Positions 1 to 10,300 of a stretch of 64,000 nucleotides of DNA are shown one piece after another; positions within the stretch are counted from its first letter, which is position 1; each line of letters opens with the position of its first letter. The notes beneath the pieces are model-generated. The model had not been told where the DNA came from, ran no database searches, and saw nothing but the letters and a program-made list of their open reading frames with translations. The translations under genes and the position numbers were made by a program. Where the stretch lies: assembly GCF_025950235.1 (NCBI RefSeq), contig NZ_JAPDDT010000006.1, positions 124,001 through 188,000 of the forward strand, read 5' to 3'. The stretch comes from Luteolibacter arcticus. GTDB lineage: Bacteria > Verrucomicrobiota > Verrucomicrobiia > Verrucomicrobiales > Akkermansiaceae.

Positions 1-1
1 T

Positions 2-2104
2 TCGAATCCCGATACAAGCACCCATATGACGGTGCGTTTGTGGGGACTGCCGTATGATGTGGGAATCTACAAGAATGGCTCGCTGGTCGGCGGCGCGCGC
101 AAGCATTTCAACACCCTGGTGGGAGCGGACTCCCTCACCTCCCTGGAAATCGGCGTAGCCGGAGGTGACCCGCTGGCGATCCGTCCGGGCGAAGTCCTGA
201 TCTATTCCCAAGCGGGCAGCCAGGAACTCGACGGGGCTCGCGTCACCCACGCGCCGGGGCGACTTGGCTGGGGCCGAAAGGGAGGGTTCGTCATCGATCT
301 GAAATCGCCTTACGCCGCCGGCGAACGCGTGACGGTGGACATGGAGGCCTCGTCCCGCCGGGGTGCTGCGGATTGGGGACTGGTGGAGTTCCTGGAATGG
401 GTCGGCAGGGACCTCAATCTTCCCGGACAGCCGCGCTGGGCGGGCGGGATGATGGTGGATCGCACCGGGTTCGGGAGTGCACTTAATGCTAGCGCGAATG
501 TGAAACTCTTCCCACCGGTGGGGAAGATCGACTTGGGCACGGCTGCCGAGATTTCCGGGAAAGCAGGCAAGAAGCCTGTCGCTTTCTTCTCGTTGGCGAT
601 GCGTACGGAAGAGGACGCCCGCTTGCCTGGCCGGTTCCTTTCCCGTGTGACCCGTGGGGCGGGGGGGTATGACCTCCAGAGCCTGGACGATGCCGAACTG
701 GCCAGCCAAGGGATGGAGGTGACGATGAAGCCTCTCGGCGGCAGCTTCGATAGCACTGGCTTCGACGTGCTGGGTGGAAGCGGCTTCTACGGCGGCAACT
801 ACCTCGCTTCCGCAGGCCAGCGCTACCTCATTGCCCAGTCGATTCCGCGCACGCCGATTCATTCGATCGCGGCCTTCCAGCATGCCGCAGCCAATGGCAT
901 CGGCGCGCTGAATAGCGGCGACGACGCCAATTACGTGCAACGCAAGTTGGAGCCGACGGTCGCGCAGATCATCGGCAACTCCCACGCGCTGCCGATTTTT
1001 TCGCCCTCGCGCGTCAGCGGCACTACCAATGGCGGCCTGCAAGCGATCGATCATTCCTACCACGCGAATCTGGAGCTATGGGACCGCTGGTTCTTTTCCT
1101 CGATCGCTCCGCACGAGTCGCCCGCTTATGTCGAGGCGAACAAGGTCGCCGGACAACGCCAGGTGCTTACCGATTTCGTCGAGCGCAAGGCCCCGCTCGC
1201 GAACCCGCGCATGGGCCTCTACGCGGGCAAGCAAACTCCGGAGCCAGTCGAGGATTTGTTCTCCGGCACCAAGCCCCGCACCGACGCGCACCTGCGCTCG
1301 GCTGCCCACCTGATGATCGACGGCGCGTTCAATGTGAACTCCACGAGCGTCCAGGCCTGGACCGCGATGCTCGCCAACCTTCGCGGCCGGCAAATTCCCG
1401 TTGCCTCGCCGCAGGGCAATTCCGGTGGCATCAACTGGACCACGCCCGCCGAGACGAATCCCATTCCCGCGTTGCTCGTGCCCGGATCCTCTTCCCTTGA
1501 TGAAGAGGATCTCGCCAATACCGATCTCGAGGAGCAGTGGATGGGCTTCCGCAGTCTCGACGACGAACAACTTCGTGAACTTGCCGAGTCGATGGTGGAG
1601 GAGGTGAAGACCCGCGGTCCGTTCCTATCGCTCGCAGACTTCGTCAACCGCCGTCCCGGTACCGACAAGGAGCTGGCGAAATGTGGCGCCTTGCAAGCAG
1701 CGCTGGATGAGACGGTGAACGAGACGTTGACCAAGGGTGCGCGCTCCGTCGCGCAATCCGACTTGCCCGCCGGCCTGCCGTTCAAGGAAGCGGAGGAGGG
1801 TGCCCGGGCTGCCGGCATGGCGGGCTATGTCGACCAAGCGGACATTCTCACACGTCTCGGGCCTATGATCACCGTCCACTCGGACACCTTCACCGTCCGC
1901 GGCTATGGAGAAAAACGAGACGAGGCCGGCAAGCTGCTGGCCAGCGCCCGCTGTGAAGCCGTGGTCCAGCGCGTTCCGGAATACCTCGATACGAGCGACT
2001 TGGCCCATCTCACAAGGGCCCAGCTTAAAAGCGAATTGAACAAGCGCTTCGGCCGCCGTTTCGACATCGTTTCGTTCCGCTGGCTTGGCCGGGACGAGAT
2101 CTGA
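2..2104 (+). CDS. Verru_Chthon cassette protein A-like, 5' end outside window
   Basis: The frame is open to the left edge (no stop before the ATG at 26), so this is the C-terminal ~700 residues of a longer protein. The mid region has the stretch ending LELWDRWFFSS, and the C-terminus has a 'FLSLADFVNRRP' segment and a late 'CEAVVQRVPEYLD' segment. I recognise these from the large verrucomicrobial Verru_Chthon cassette A proteins, which travel with pseudopilin-like partners and probably belong to a type IV pilus/secretion-like surface system. Their biochemical role is not established. The next gene starts 14 bp downstream, so the two are probably cotranscribed. The family assignment is by recall of motif pattern, not by a search. 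Confidence 0.7.
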   Translation, partial: SNPDTSTHMTVRLWGLPYDVGIYKNGSLVGGARKHFNTLVGADSLTSLEIGVAGGDPLAIRPGEVLIYSQAGSQELDGARVTHAPGRLGWGRKGGFVIDLKSPYAAGERVTVDMEASSRRGAADWGLVEFLEWVGRDLNLPGQPRWAGGMMVDRTGFGSALNASANVKLFPPVGKIDLGTAAEISGKAGKKPVAFFSLAMRTEEDARLPGRFLSRVTRGAGGYDLQSLDDAELASQGMEVTMKPLGGSFDSTGFDVLGGSGFYGGNYLASAGQRYLIAQSIPRTPIHSIAAFQHAAANGIGALNSGDDANYVQRKLEPTVAQIIGNSHALPIFSPSRVSGTTNGGLQAIDHSYHANLELWDRWFFSSIAPHESPAYVEANKVAGQRQVLTDFVERKAPLANPRMGLYAGKQTPEPVEDLFSGTKPRTDAHLRSAAHLMIDGAFNVNSTSVQAWTAMLANLRGRQIPVASPQGNSGGINWTTPAETNPIPALLVPGSSSLDEEDLANTDLEEQWMGFRSLDDEQLRELAESMVEEVKTRGPFLSLADFVNRRPGTDKELAKCGALQAALDETVNETLTKGARSVAQSDLPAGLPFKEAEEGARAAGMAGYVDQADILTRLGPMITVHSDTFTVRGYGEKRDEAGKLLASARCEAVVQRVPEYLDTSDLAHLTRAQLKSELNKRFGRRFDIVSFRWLGRDEI

Positions 2105-2118
2105 ACCGATCATCCATC

Positions 2119-3048
2119 ATGCGCTCCATTCTCATTCTTCTTCTAACGCTCGCCTGCGCTCGCGGGCAGGGGGCCGGAACACCAGGCGAAGGACGCGGGC
2201 CAAAGGTCCGGCTCTGTGCCTTCGTGTTGCCGCCGGGCGACTTCGACTTTGCCCTCGGCGGTGACAAGATCGAGCCGGTGGAAGTCGAGATTCCGACCAA
2301 TGGCTTCAGCCCGCCGATCATCGCGCCGGCCCGCGATTGCAAGCTCGGAACCATTGGCAAGCCGGGCCCGGATGGGAAGCGGCTCTTCAAGGCTATGTTC
2401 TCCTTGAGTCTTCCCGATCCCGGCAAGGCCTTCCTGGTGCTGCTGCTGCCGAAAGGCAACACCTTACAGTCAAAGGTCATACGTGCCGATGATCCGGCGA
2501 TCAAGGAAGGCGATCTCCATCTTTTCAATCTCGCCGAGGCTCAGGTGGCGCTCCGCTTGAACGGTGCCGCGACCCTTCTCAATCCAAACGCCATGGAGCG
2601 GGTGAGCCCGCCGGTGGTCGCCGATGATGCCACCTATCAGGTCGAGTTCCATGCGAAGATCAAGGACGGGACCAAGCTGTTCGGAGCGACCCGCTGGGGT
2701 GCCGCGCCGAACCGACGTGCTTTCATCTTCGTGTTCAAGGATCCCAAGAACAGCCGCTACACGTATCGTGCCGTCGAGGAGTTCACGACGTGGACGAGCG
2801 AAGGGCAGGGGGGAACTGAAGAATTTCCAGGAGTTGCGAGGGGTCGCCCAGTTTTTGGGTTTTTCTGGGCGGCCCCTTGCACATCTCACCTAGACAATGC
2901 GGATCGTGGGTGCCGCCCACGCAGGCGCGCGGTGAACTTCCGGGCCGCCCCCAGGGAGGCAATGATTAAAGGCGGACCCGATGGGCGGTCTGTTAGAGGT
3001 TCGGATCCGTCGAGTCCACGGGTATCTTGTTGGTCATCTAAATCCTAA
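2119..3048 (+). CDS. Secreted hypothetical protein, C-terminus probably altered by a frameshift
   Basis: The N-terminus (MRSILILLLTLACARGQG) is a good signal peptide. The mature part is a beta-rich protein with no family I recognise. It follows the cassette-A-like gene by 14 bp and is likely in its operon. The normal-looking protein ends near residue 232, at a run of six G (2808-2813). Beyond it the frame runs through a hairpin terminator (2840-2876) and into Arg/Pro-rich nonsense. One extra G in the run would give a stop at 2817-2819, just before the terminator. The true protein is therefore probably ~233 residues, and the run is either a miscounted homopolymer or a genuine frameshift. Confidence 0.7.
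   Translation: MRSILILLLTLACARGQGAGTPGEGRGPKVRLCAFVLPPGDFDFALGGDKIEPVEVEIPTNGFSPPIIAPARDCKLGTIGKPGPDGKRLFKAMFSLSLPDPGKAFLVLLLPKGNTLQSKVIRADDPAIKEGDLHLFNLAEAQVALRLNGAATLLNPNAMERVSPPVVADDATYQVEFHAKIKDGTKLFGATRWGAAPNRRAFIFVFKDPKNSRYTYRAVEEFTTWTSEGQGGTEEFPGVARGRPVFGFFWAAPCTSHLDNADRGCRPRRRAVNFRAAPREAMIKGGPDGRSVRGSDPSSPRVSCWSSKS
2840..2876 (+). terminator. Hairpin terminator after the cassette-A operon
   Basis: GGGGTCGCCCAG (2840-2851) pairs with CTGGGCGGCCCC (2865-2876) over 12 bp with one G-U pair. The 13-nt loop is T-rich and the downstream T tract is weak. It lies inside the extended reading frame of the preceding gene, which supports an earlier true stop. Confidence 0.6.
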
Positions 3049-3052
3049 GATT

Positions 3053-3079
3053 GTCCATCTTTTTCCATGAATCATCCAT
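3053..3079 (+). promoter_or_regulatory. Tandem TCCAT element, copy A
   Basis: GTCCATCTTTTTCC is followed by ATCATCCATTG. The two TCCAT cores start 21 bp apart (3054 and 3075). The element lies about 225 bp upstream of the first PATR gene, in a 428-bp stretch after the terminator that holds no other feature I can see. It is one of six such elements, and copy C shares nearly the whole sequence. Confidence 0.6.
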
Positions 3080-3304
3080 TGTTCCGGCCGCTCCGTTTCT
3101 GATCCAATGATAACGAATGACGGTCGCGGTTTCCCGCCGCGCCTCGCCTCGCCGCCGCCCCCGTTGGAACTCCTTGTTGAACCGGTCTTCCGTGCCCTCC
3201 GATAGTTTTCCATTGCGTGAAAAGCACTGGCCAAAACCCGGAAACTTCGAACGCGGTCATCTCGGCATCGGATTCCTCCAGTATCTCAAAATTCCGATCA
3301 TCCC

Positions 3305-6300
3305 ATGAAAAAAACTCCTCGTTTCATCCAGCTCAGCATCCTTCTTGGATCCAGCTTCCAGACCACGCACGCCGCGGACAACACTTGGAATGGCAGCGCC
3401 AGTGCCGAGTGGGGCAACGCCGGCAATTGGACCGGTGGCATTCCTGACACCGTCACAGAGCGCGCGGTCTTCAACGGGACCGGCGGCCAGAATGCCGTGA
3501 CCTTCGCCGCCGCGGTGGGTGGCGGAACCGGCTTCAATGGAATCCTGGTGGAAGGGACCCAGGCATCAGCGCTTTCGATCGACAACTCGACCGGCGCAGC
3601 CCTGAACTTCCGGTTGGCCGCCTCCTCGGGCATCACGATCAACTCCGGAGCGGCGGCATTCTCGCTGGGCACAGCCGGCGGCAATATCACCCTCGTGCCA
3701 CAAACCGCCAGCATCTTCACCTTCCAAAACGATTCCTCCAGCACGGCGACATTGGGCAATAAAATTACGAGCGTGACGGGAGGCGGTAGCGCCGCCTTCA
3801 AGATGCTCTTCACGGGCACCGGCGATTGGCAGGTGGATGCCCTAATGAGCCCCGGTGGCGGTGGTGGTACTCCATTCATCACCAAGGAGGGTGGGGGCAC
3901 GACGACACTCTCCGGCGCGAACGTCTATACCGGCGCGACGACGATCAATGCCGGGACCCTCAAGGCGGGAGTGGTTTCGGTGGGCAATGCGAGCGGCGCT
4001 TTCGGCAAGTCCTCGGCAGTGACGCTGGCCGATGTGTCGGGCGCGACCCTGGACATCACCGGCTTTGACACCGAGATCGGTTCGCTCGCCGGTGGTGGAG
4101 CGACGGGCGGCAATATTACCTTGGGAGCTGCCACGCTGACCACCGGCAGGAGCAATACCGATACCGCCTATGCCGGCGTCATCTCCGGCACGGGTGGTGG
4201 CTTGATCAAAATCGGCACTGGCACCCAGACTCTGTCCGGCGCCAACACTTATAGCGGCACGGCGACCGTCAGCGGTGGAACACTCGCCTTCGCCGGGGCT
4301 TCCAGCTTGCCCGCAGGCTCATCCTTGGCGGTGGGCGGCGGCGCCATCTTAAGTCTCGCGGATGGCACGGCGCACACCCGCAGCCTCACCGGTCTGAACT
4401 TGGCGTCCGGTTCTATCCTCAGTGTCGATTGGACCGGTGCTGCCACCGATACCTTGAGTGCCACGGGGGCCGCGGTGACATCCGGACCGGGAGTCGTCAC
4501 ATTCCGTCTCAATGCTGCCACTCCCACAGGGGCAGGCCACACGCTCCTGCACGCGGCGAGCGGACTCAGCGGCGGCAACTACGTGATCGCCAATACGACC
4601 GACTTCACCGCGGCACTGAATGTCACGGACACCGATGTGACGATCGGCTCCTATGCCGCCTCCGGCCCTCTCGCCACAGCCTATTGGTCCGGTGGCAAGG
4701 TTCCGGGTGCGCTCAACGCCATGGCGCTATCCACGGGTTCGCTCAGCAATTGGTCGTCCTCCGCGACTTATGCGGCGACCGGGCTTATCCCCGCCGCCGC
4801 CACCGATATCATCTTCTCCACCACCACCGGTGCGTCCCAGCAGGGTAGTGTCGTTCTTGGTGCGAACCTCTCTGCAAACAGCCTCACCTTCGCCGACACC
4901 ACTCCGGTCACGATCACGGCCGATGGCCATGGTATCACGCTGCTCAGCCCGGGCACGGGTAGCGCCAGCGCCATTCATGCCACCGAGGATGCCACGATCC
5001 ATTCCCCGGTCGTGCTGGGTGCCTCGCAATCGTGGACTGTGGCAGCCAGCAAAACCCTCGCCGTCGCAGGAAGTGTCTCGGGTGCCTTCGGCCTCACCAA
5101 GTCGGACAGCGGCACCCTCGCGCTCTCCGCTGCCAACACCTATTCGGGCGGTACCACCCTTGGCGGCGGCACCCTCACGTTCTCCCACCTCGGTGCCCTG
5201 GGATCGGGCAATGTGGCGCTGGGCAACAATGCAACGCTCAAGGCGGCCAGCGCAATCAATGGCAACCTGACCAGTCTCAATACCCTCTCCGTGGCTCTGG
5301 GTAGCACGGGGACGCTTGAGATGTCCAACGGGGCGACGAACACCAGCCTGGGCACGGGCGTGATCACTGTGGATGGCACCCTGAAAGTGAACCGCTCGGC
5401 CGGCGGTGTCGCTACCAATACCTTTGCAGGTGCTCTGTCCGGTGCGGGAACCTTGGAGCTCGGCAGCCCGATCGCCGTTGCGACCGGTGTCGGCAATACC
5501 CCCTTCCGTCGCAGCACCTTCAGCAGTGCCACGGCGTTCGACAATTTCACCGGCAACATCCATGTGAAGAGCGGGGCCAACCTGGCCCTGTTCAACGGGA
5601 CGCTGCTAAGTGCCAACAGCAATGACATGACCATCGATGCCGGCGGATATGTCAGTGTTGCCGCCGGAGCAGGCACAACCGTCATCGACGTGTTGAACGG
5701 CTCCGGGGCGCTCATCAAGAATTCGAGCACGGCTTTCGCGACCGTAAGTATTGCCAGCGGCAATTTCTCCGGGGTCATCGGGACCGCCCCTTTTGGCGGG
5801 ACCAATCCCGAGCGCATGAATCTTGTCAAAGCCAGCACCGGCACTCTCACCCTGAGTGGGGTCCACGGCTACGGCGGAACCACCACGATCAGCGACGGCA
5901 CCCTTGAGATCTCGGGCGCGGGCAGCCTGCGGAGCGGCAACTATTCCGGTGCGATCTCGAATGCGGGGACGCTGCGGTTCAACAGCACTGCAAACCAGAT
6001 TCTCTCCGGGACCATCAGCGGAGCGGGAGTTCTCGTGAAGGACAGCACGGGCATCCTCACCCTCACCGATACCGCCAGCAACTACACCGGCACCACCACC
6101 ATCAACGCCGGCACCCTGCGGGCGAACAACGCCAGCGGCTCCGCCACCGGTACCAACACCGTCACCGTCAAGTCCACCGGCACTCTCGGCGGCACGGGCG
6201 GCGTCAGCGGTGCCGTGGTACTGGAATCCGGCGGCACGCTCGCACCAGGTGAGTCCATCGAGTCGCTCGCAACCGGCGATCTCGCGCTGCCGGTCGGTGC

Positions 6301-6988
6301 TATCCTTGCCGCGGAGATCAACTCGTCCGGTACGCCTTCCGCGGACGTGGTGAATGTCACGGGCAATGTCACCTTGGGCGGTACTCTGGCCGTCACCGAT
6401 ATCGCCGGCACTCCGGCGGCCATCACCCTCGGCACCAAGCTGACGTTGATCACTTACAGCGGCACGCTGGGCGGCACCTTCAGCGGCTTGGCGGAAGGGG
6501 CGACCTTCACGGTCGGTCTCAATGCCTTCAAGATTCGCTATGCCGACAGCGCTGCGGTGACCCTCGAAGCGGTGACGGTGGGCGGCGGTTACAGCTCGTG
6601 GGCGAGCACCAATGCACCCGCGCAGACTGCCAATCAGGACTTCGACGGCGACGGGGTTGCCAACGGCGTCGAGTATGTCCTGGGTGGATTGGCCACTACC
6701 AACGATCTGAGCAAGCTGCCGACCGTTTCGGTCGCGAACGGCGACCTCGTCTTCACCTTCCTGCGCGATCAGGATTCGAAGACTCCCGATACGTCGGTGG
6801 TCATCGACGTGGGCACCACGCTCGTGACCTGGCCGCTGAACTTCACCGTCGGCAACAACACCGCGGGTTCCACGATCGGGGTGACGGTTACGGACAATCT
6901 CAACGGCACTGACACCGTGAAGCTGACGGTCGCCCAAGCACCGGACGCGAAGAAATTCGCCCGCTTGCGGGTGGAGGTCGCGCCCTGA
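3305..6988 (+). CDS. PATR (autotransporter-associated beta-strand repeat) secreted protein 1
   Basis: 1227 residues. It has a signal peptide (MKKTPRFIQLSILLGSSF..., cleavage near THA/AD). A recurring N-terminal block (TWNGSASAEWGNAGNW) is followed by a long Gly/Thr/Ser-rich beta-helix with at least five copies of the PATR motif 'TLSGANxYxGxTTINAGTL'. The C-terminal ~140 residues contain an Asp-rich, calcium-loop-like 'DFDGDGVANGVEY' and end in FARLRVEVAP. There is no C-terminal autotransporter barrel, so it is probably a secreted or surface adhesin-like protein exported another way. The initiator ATG has no clear Shine-Dalgarno. The next large gene is its paralogue, and a tandem TCCAT element lies upstream. 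The ligand is unknown. Confidence 0.85.
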   Translation: MKKTPRFIQLSILLGSSFQTTHAADNTWNGSASAEWGNAGNWTGGIPDTVTERAVFNGTGGQNAVTFAAAVGGGTGFNGILVEGTQASALSIDNSTGAALNFRLAASSGITINSGAAAFSLGTAGGNITLVPQTASIFTFQNDSSSTATLGNKITSVTGGGSAAFKMLFTGTGDWQVDALMSPGGGGGTPFITKEGGGTTTLSGANVYTGATTINAGTLKAGVVSVGNASGAFGKSSAVTLADVSGATLDITGFDTEIGSLAGGGATGGNITLGAATLTTGRSNTDTAYAGVISGTGGGLIKIGTGTQTLSGANTYSGTATVSGGTLAFAGASSLPAGSSLAVGGGAILSLADGTAHTRSLTGLNLASGSILSVDWTGAATDTLSATGAAVTSGPGVVTFRLNAATPTGAGHTLLHAASGLSGGNYVIANTTDFTAALNVTDTDVTIGSYAASGPLATAYWSGGKVPGALNAMALSTGSLSNWSSSATYAATGLIPAAATDIIFSTTTGASQQGSVVLGANLSANSLTFADTTPVTITADGHGITLLSPGTGSASAIHATEDATIHSPVVLGASQSWTVAASKTLAVAGSVSGAFGLTKSDSGTLALSAANTYSGGTTLGGGTLTFSHLGALGSGNVALGNNATLKAASAINGNLTSLNTLSVALGSTGTLEMSNGATNTSLGTGVITVDGTLKVNRSAGGVATNTFAGALSGAGTLELGSPIAVATGVGNTPFRRSTFSSATAFDNFTGNIHVKSGANLALFNGTLLSANSNDMTIDAGGYVSVAAGAGTTVIDVLNGSGALIKNSSTAFATVSIASGNFSGVIGTAPFGGTNPERMNLVKASTGTLTLSGVHGYGGTTTISDGTLEISGAGSLRSGNYSGAISNAGTLRFNSTANQILSGTISGAGVLVKDSTGILTLTDTASNYTGTTTINAGTLRANNASGSATGTNTVTVKSTGTLGGTGGVSGAVVLESGGTLAPGESIESLATGDLALPVGAILAAEINSSGTPSADVVNVTGNVTLGGTLAVTDIAGTPAAITLGTKLTLITYSGTLGGTFSGLAEGATFTVGLNAFKIRYADSAAVTLEAVTVGGGYSSWASTNAPAQTANQDFDGDGVANGVEYVLGGLATTNDLSKLPTVSVANGDLVFTFLRDQDSKTPDTSVVIDVGTTLVTWPLNFTVGNNTAGSTIGVTVTDNLNGTDTVKLTVAQAPDAKKFARLRVEVAP

Positions 6989-7081
6989 GTCAGATATTTC
7001 GCGGCTAGCGCGATGAAATAGATTTCCCGTCGAGGTCAAGAAGGGAAGGAACGGTGCCGTGCGGAGTAGTCCGCGCGGCAC
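6682..7081 (+). repeat. Duplicated 3' end of PATR genes, copy 1
   Basis: The last ~100 codons plus the 3' untranslated region through the terminator are nearly identical to 12250-12649, at a constant offset of 5568 bp. Similarity stops just after the hairpin. The noncoding part is as conserved as the coding part, which points to recent duplication or gene conversion. Confidence 0.8.
7054..7081 (+). terminator. Hairpin terminator of PATR gene 1
   Basis: GTGCCGTGCGGA pairs with TCCGCGCGGCAC around a GTAG loop, a 12-bp stem with one G-U pair, followed by TTTCGCTTC. The same hairpin follows the second PATR gene. Confidence 0.65.
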
Positions 7082-7198
7082 TTTCGCTTCATCGGACCGG
7101 AGGTGACGAGCGCCGTGGGCGGGACGAACCTTCGCTCTTTCAGGAGTCTTCCGAGAAGGCGAGGTGATCTGTTAGAGGCCTCTTTAAATCCCCGGATT

Positions 7199-7225
7199 GT
7201 CCATATTTTTCCCCGAAAAGTCCAT
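7199..7225 (+). promoter_or_regulatory. Tandem TCCAT element, copy B
   Basis: GTCCATATTTTTCC followed by AAGTCCATGG. Cores at 7200 and 7221, 21 bp apart, about 165 bp upstream of the GTG start of the second PATR gene. It falls inside the longest possible reading frame of that gene, which argues for the later start. The rest of 7082-7390 shows nothing else. Confidence 0.6.
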
Positions 7226-7390
7226 GGATTCACACAGTCGAGATGTAATACAACTAAGGTTGAATCCAGGCTGTCGACGCCCGGGATTCGCTTGGGGAAT
7301 TCGAGCATTTCCCAGGCAGTCGCCCCGCCGCTCTCCCCCGTCTGGCTGTCGGCATGTGCTCCCGTTAGAACCAACAAGACCTCAAAACCC

Positions 7391-10300
7391 GTGAAAAAAA
7401 CTCCACGTTTCATTCGACTCAGCATCCTTCTCGGATCCGCTTTCCAGACTACACAGGCTGTGGACAATGTTTGGAATGGCAGCGCCAGTGCCGACTGGGG
7501 GAATGCCGCCAACTGGACCGGCGGTCTCCCCGATACCACCGCCGAACGCGCGACCTTCAATGGGGTCGGCGCTCAGAATAATGTCACATTTGCCGCTGCG
7601 ATCGAGGGAACTGGATCGGCCGGTATTGGAGGGATTCTCGTCCAAGCGGGGCAGACCTCGCCCCTGACGATCAACTCGACGACCGGTCTGTTGAATTTCC
7701 GTTTCGCCTCCTCCACGGGCATCACCATCGAGTCCGGTGCAGCGGCTTTCTCGATGGGCACCAGCGGTGGCAACATCAGGCTCGTACCTCAGACGACCGC
7801 TACCTACACCTTCCAAAACGATTCCGCCAACACCGCAACCTTGGGCAACAAGATCACGAACACGACCGGGGGCGGTAATGCCAACTTCACCTTGGCGTTC
7901 ACGGGTTCGGGCAACTGGCAGGTTGATGGACTGATCAATCCTTCCACGAGCACTGGCCCCTCGCACGTCACCAAGAGCGGCACCGGCACGACCATCCTCG
8001 CAGGTGCCAACACCTACACTGGCACCACCACGGTCAACGCCGGCACCTTGCGGGCAGGCGTGGTTTCTGCGGGCGGTACGAACGGGGCCTTCGGCAATGG
8101 AGCCGCATTGACATTGGCGGACGTGGCCGGAGCGAACTTGGACCTCGCGGGCTTTGCCACCGATATCGGCTCCCTCGCCGGCGGCGGCACGACCGGCGGC
8201 AATGTCGCCTTGGGCGCGGGCACCCTGACAGTGGGGCGCAATAACACCAGCACCGCCTACGCCGGCACCATCGCCGGGGGCGGGGGCTTCACCAAACTCG
8301 GCACCGGCACGCAGACACTCTCCGGCCCGAACACCTACACCGGCACGACCACGGTGAATGCCGGCACGGTCAAGGCCGGCGTGGCCACAGTCGCGGGTGT
8401 GAGCGGCGCGTTTGGCAATAACTCGGCGGTTGTCATGGCGAATGCCGCCGGTGCCACTCTGGACCTCAATGGCTTCAACACCCAGATCGGAAAACTCACG
8501 GGCGGCGGCTCGACTGGCGGCAATCTCACGCTGGGGTCGGCTAGCCTGACCATCGGCAGCGGTAGCATCGACCTCGCGGGAACCTATGCCGGTGCGATCA
8601 GCGGTAGCGGCACCCTTTCGTTCCAAGGCAACCACACGGCAGCCAGTTCGATTCTCAGTTCGGTGGGTCTCACTGGTGCCAACAGCGGTTTTACCGGGCA
8701 GTTGAGCATCGCCGGCGCGCGCATTGGCGCCACCACCCAAGCCACTTTGGGCAACGGCACCATCACCATCGGTACCAATGGCCAGCTTTTCGCCTCTGGC
8801 AGTGGGACCTACACCAACAGTTTCACCTTGAACGCTGGCAGTGGATGGTTGGAGCCCACGATCGGCAGTCTGGGAGCTATCCGTCTGGACACCGCATCGA
8901 CGATTTCAGGCACGATCACGCTCAATTCCAACGCCAGCATCGGCTCCAATAGCGGCACTAACACCATCTCCGGAGCCATTTCGGACGGCAGCGGCAGCAA
9001 CCTGCTGACCAAGGTCGGTGTCGGGACAATCGCCCTCAGCGGAGCGAACACCTACGCGGGCGGGACGAGAATCAATGCGGGCACGCTCAGTGTGGCCAAC
9101 ATCGGCACGGCGGCTAGCTCCAGCAGCAATCTTGGCGCGGCGGGCGGCATCAGTCTGGGCAACACCACCGTGACAGGCGCACTTCGCTACACCGGAACTG
9201 GGGAAACCACGGATCGAGCACTGACATTTGCCGGAGGCACCGGCGGTGCCACTTTGGATCAATCCGGGTCCGGATCGCTGGTCTTGACTGGCGGGTTCTC
9301 GATTCCCGGGGCGGCTGCGACGGACCAACGCAAGACTCTCACCCTGCAAGGTTCGACGGCGGGCACGGGAGAAATCACCGGGACCATTGCGAACGCGGCG
9401 TTGGGAACGGCGGGGCAGTTGGCTACCTCCCTTACCAAGAGCGGCACGGGTATTTGGACTCTCTCAGGCTCCAACCTCTACACCGGAGCCACCACGGTCA
9501 GTGGCGGGACACTCGCCTTTGCGGGCCCCTCCAGCTTGCCGACGGGATCCATCTTTTCGGTGGGCAGTGGCGCCACCTTGAGCGTTGCCGATGGCACCGC
9601 GCGCGCCCACACTCTCGCGGGACTTAACTTCGCGTCCGGCGCGATCCGCGTCGATTGGGCAGGGGCTGCGACCGATACCTTGACCACCTCGGCTGCCGCG
9701 ACGACGTCAGGGGTCGTCACGTTCCATCTCAATGCGGCGACGCCATCGGGATCAGGCCACACGCTCCTCCATGCGGCGAGCGGACTCAGCAATGCCACCT
9801 ATGTGCTGGCCAATACGACGGGCTTCACCGCGGTTCTGAACGCGACGGACACCGATGTGACAATCGGTTCCCTCACGCCTTCCAGTCCCTTGCCTACTGC
9901 CTATTGGTATGGCGGCCAGCTTGCCGGTGCCGGCAATGCCATGGCGCTCTCCACCGGTTCACTCAGCAACTGGTCATCAGGCCCTACCCTGACGCCGACC
10001 GGGCTTACCCCCGGAGCTTCCACGGATATCATCTTCTCGACGACCGCCGACGCCGTCGAACAGAGCAATATCGTCTTGGGTGCCAACATGGCAGCGAAGA
10101 GCCTCACGTTCGTGGATTCCACTCCGGTCACGATCAAGCCCGATGGCGGCCACAACATTACCCTTCTGAGCAATGGCACCGGCGCTGCGAGCGCGATCAA
10201 CGCCATCGAGAGCGCCACGATCAATTCCGCGGTCGTGCTCGGTGACTCGCAGTCATGGACGGTCGCCCCCGGCAAGACTCTCACCGTGGGGGGCGGAGTC

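Noticed and set aside
1-25. TTCGAATCCC at the left edge resembles a tRNA T loop
   Set aside because: It lies in the open frame of the cassette-A-like gene and no complementary stem or acceptor end is present.
7103-7390. 96-codon N-terminal extension of the second PATR protein
   Set aside because: The GTG at 7391 matches the paralogue's start and signal peptide; the extension covers a TCCAT element and looks non-coding.
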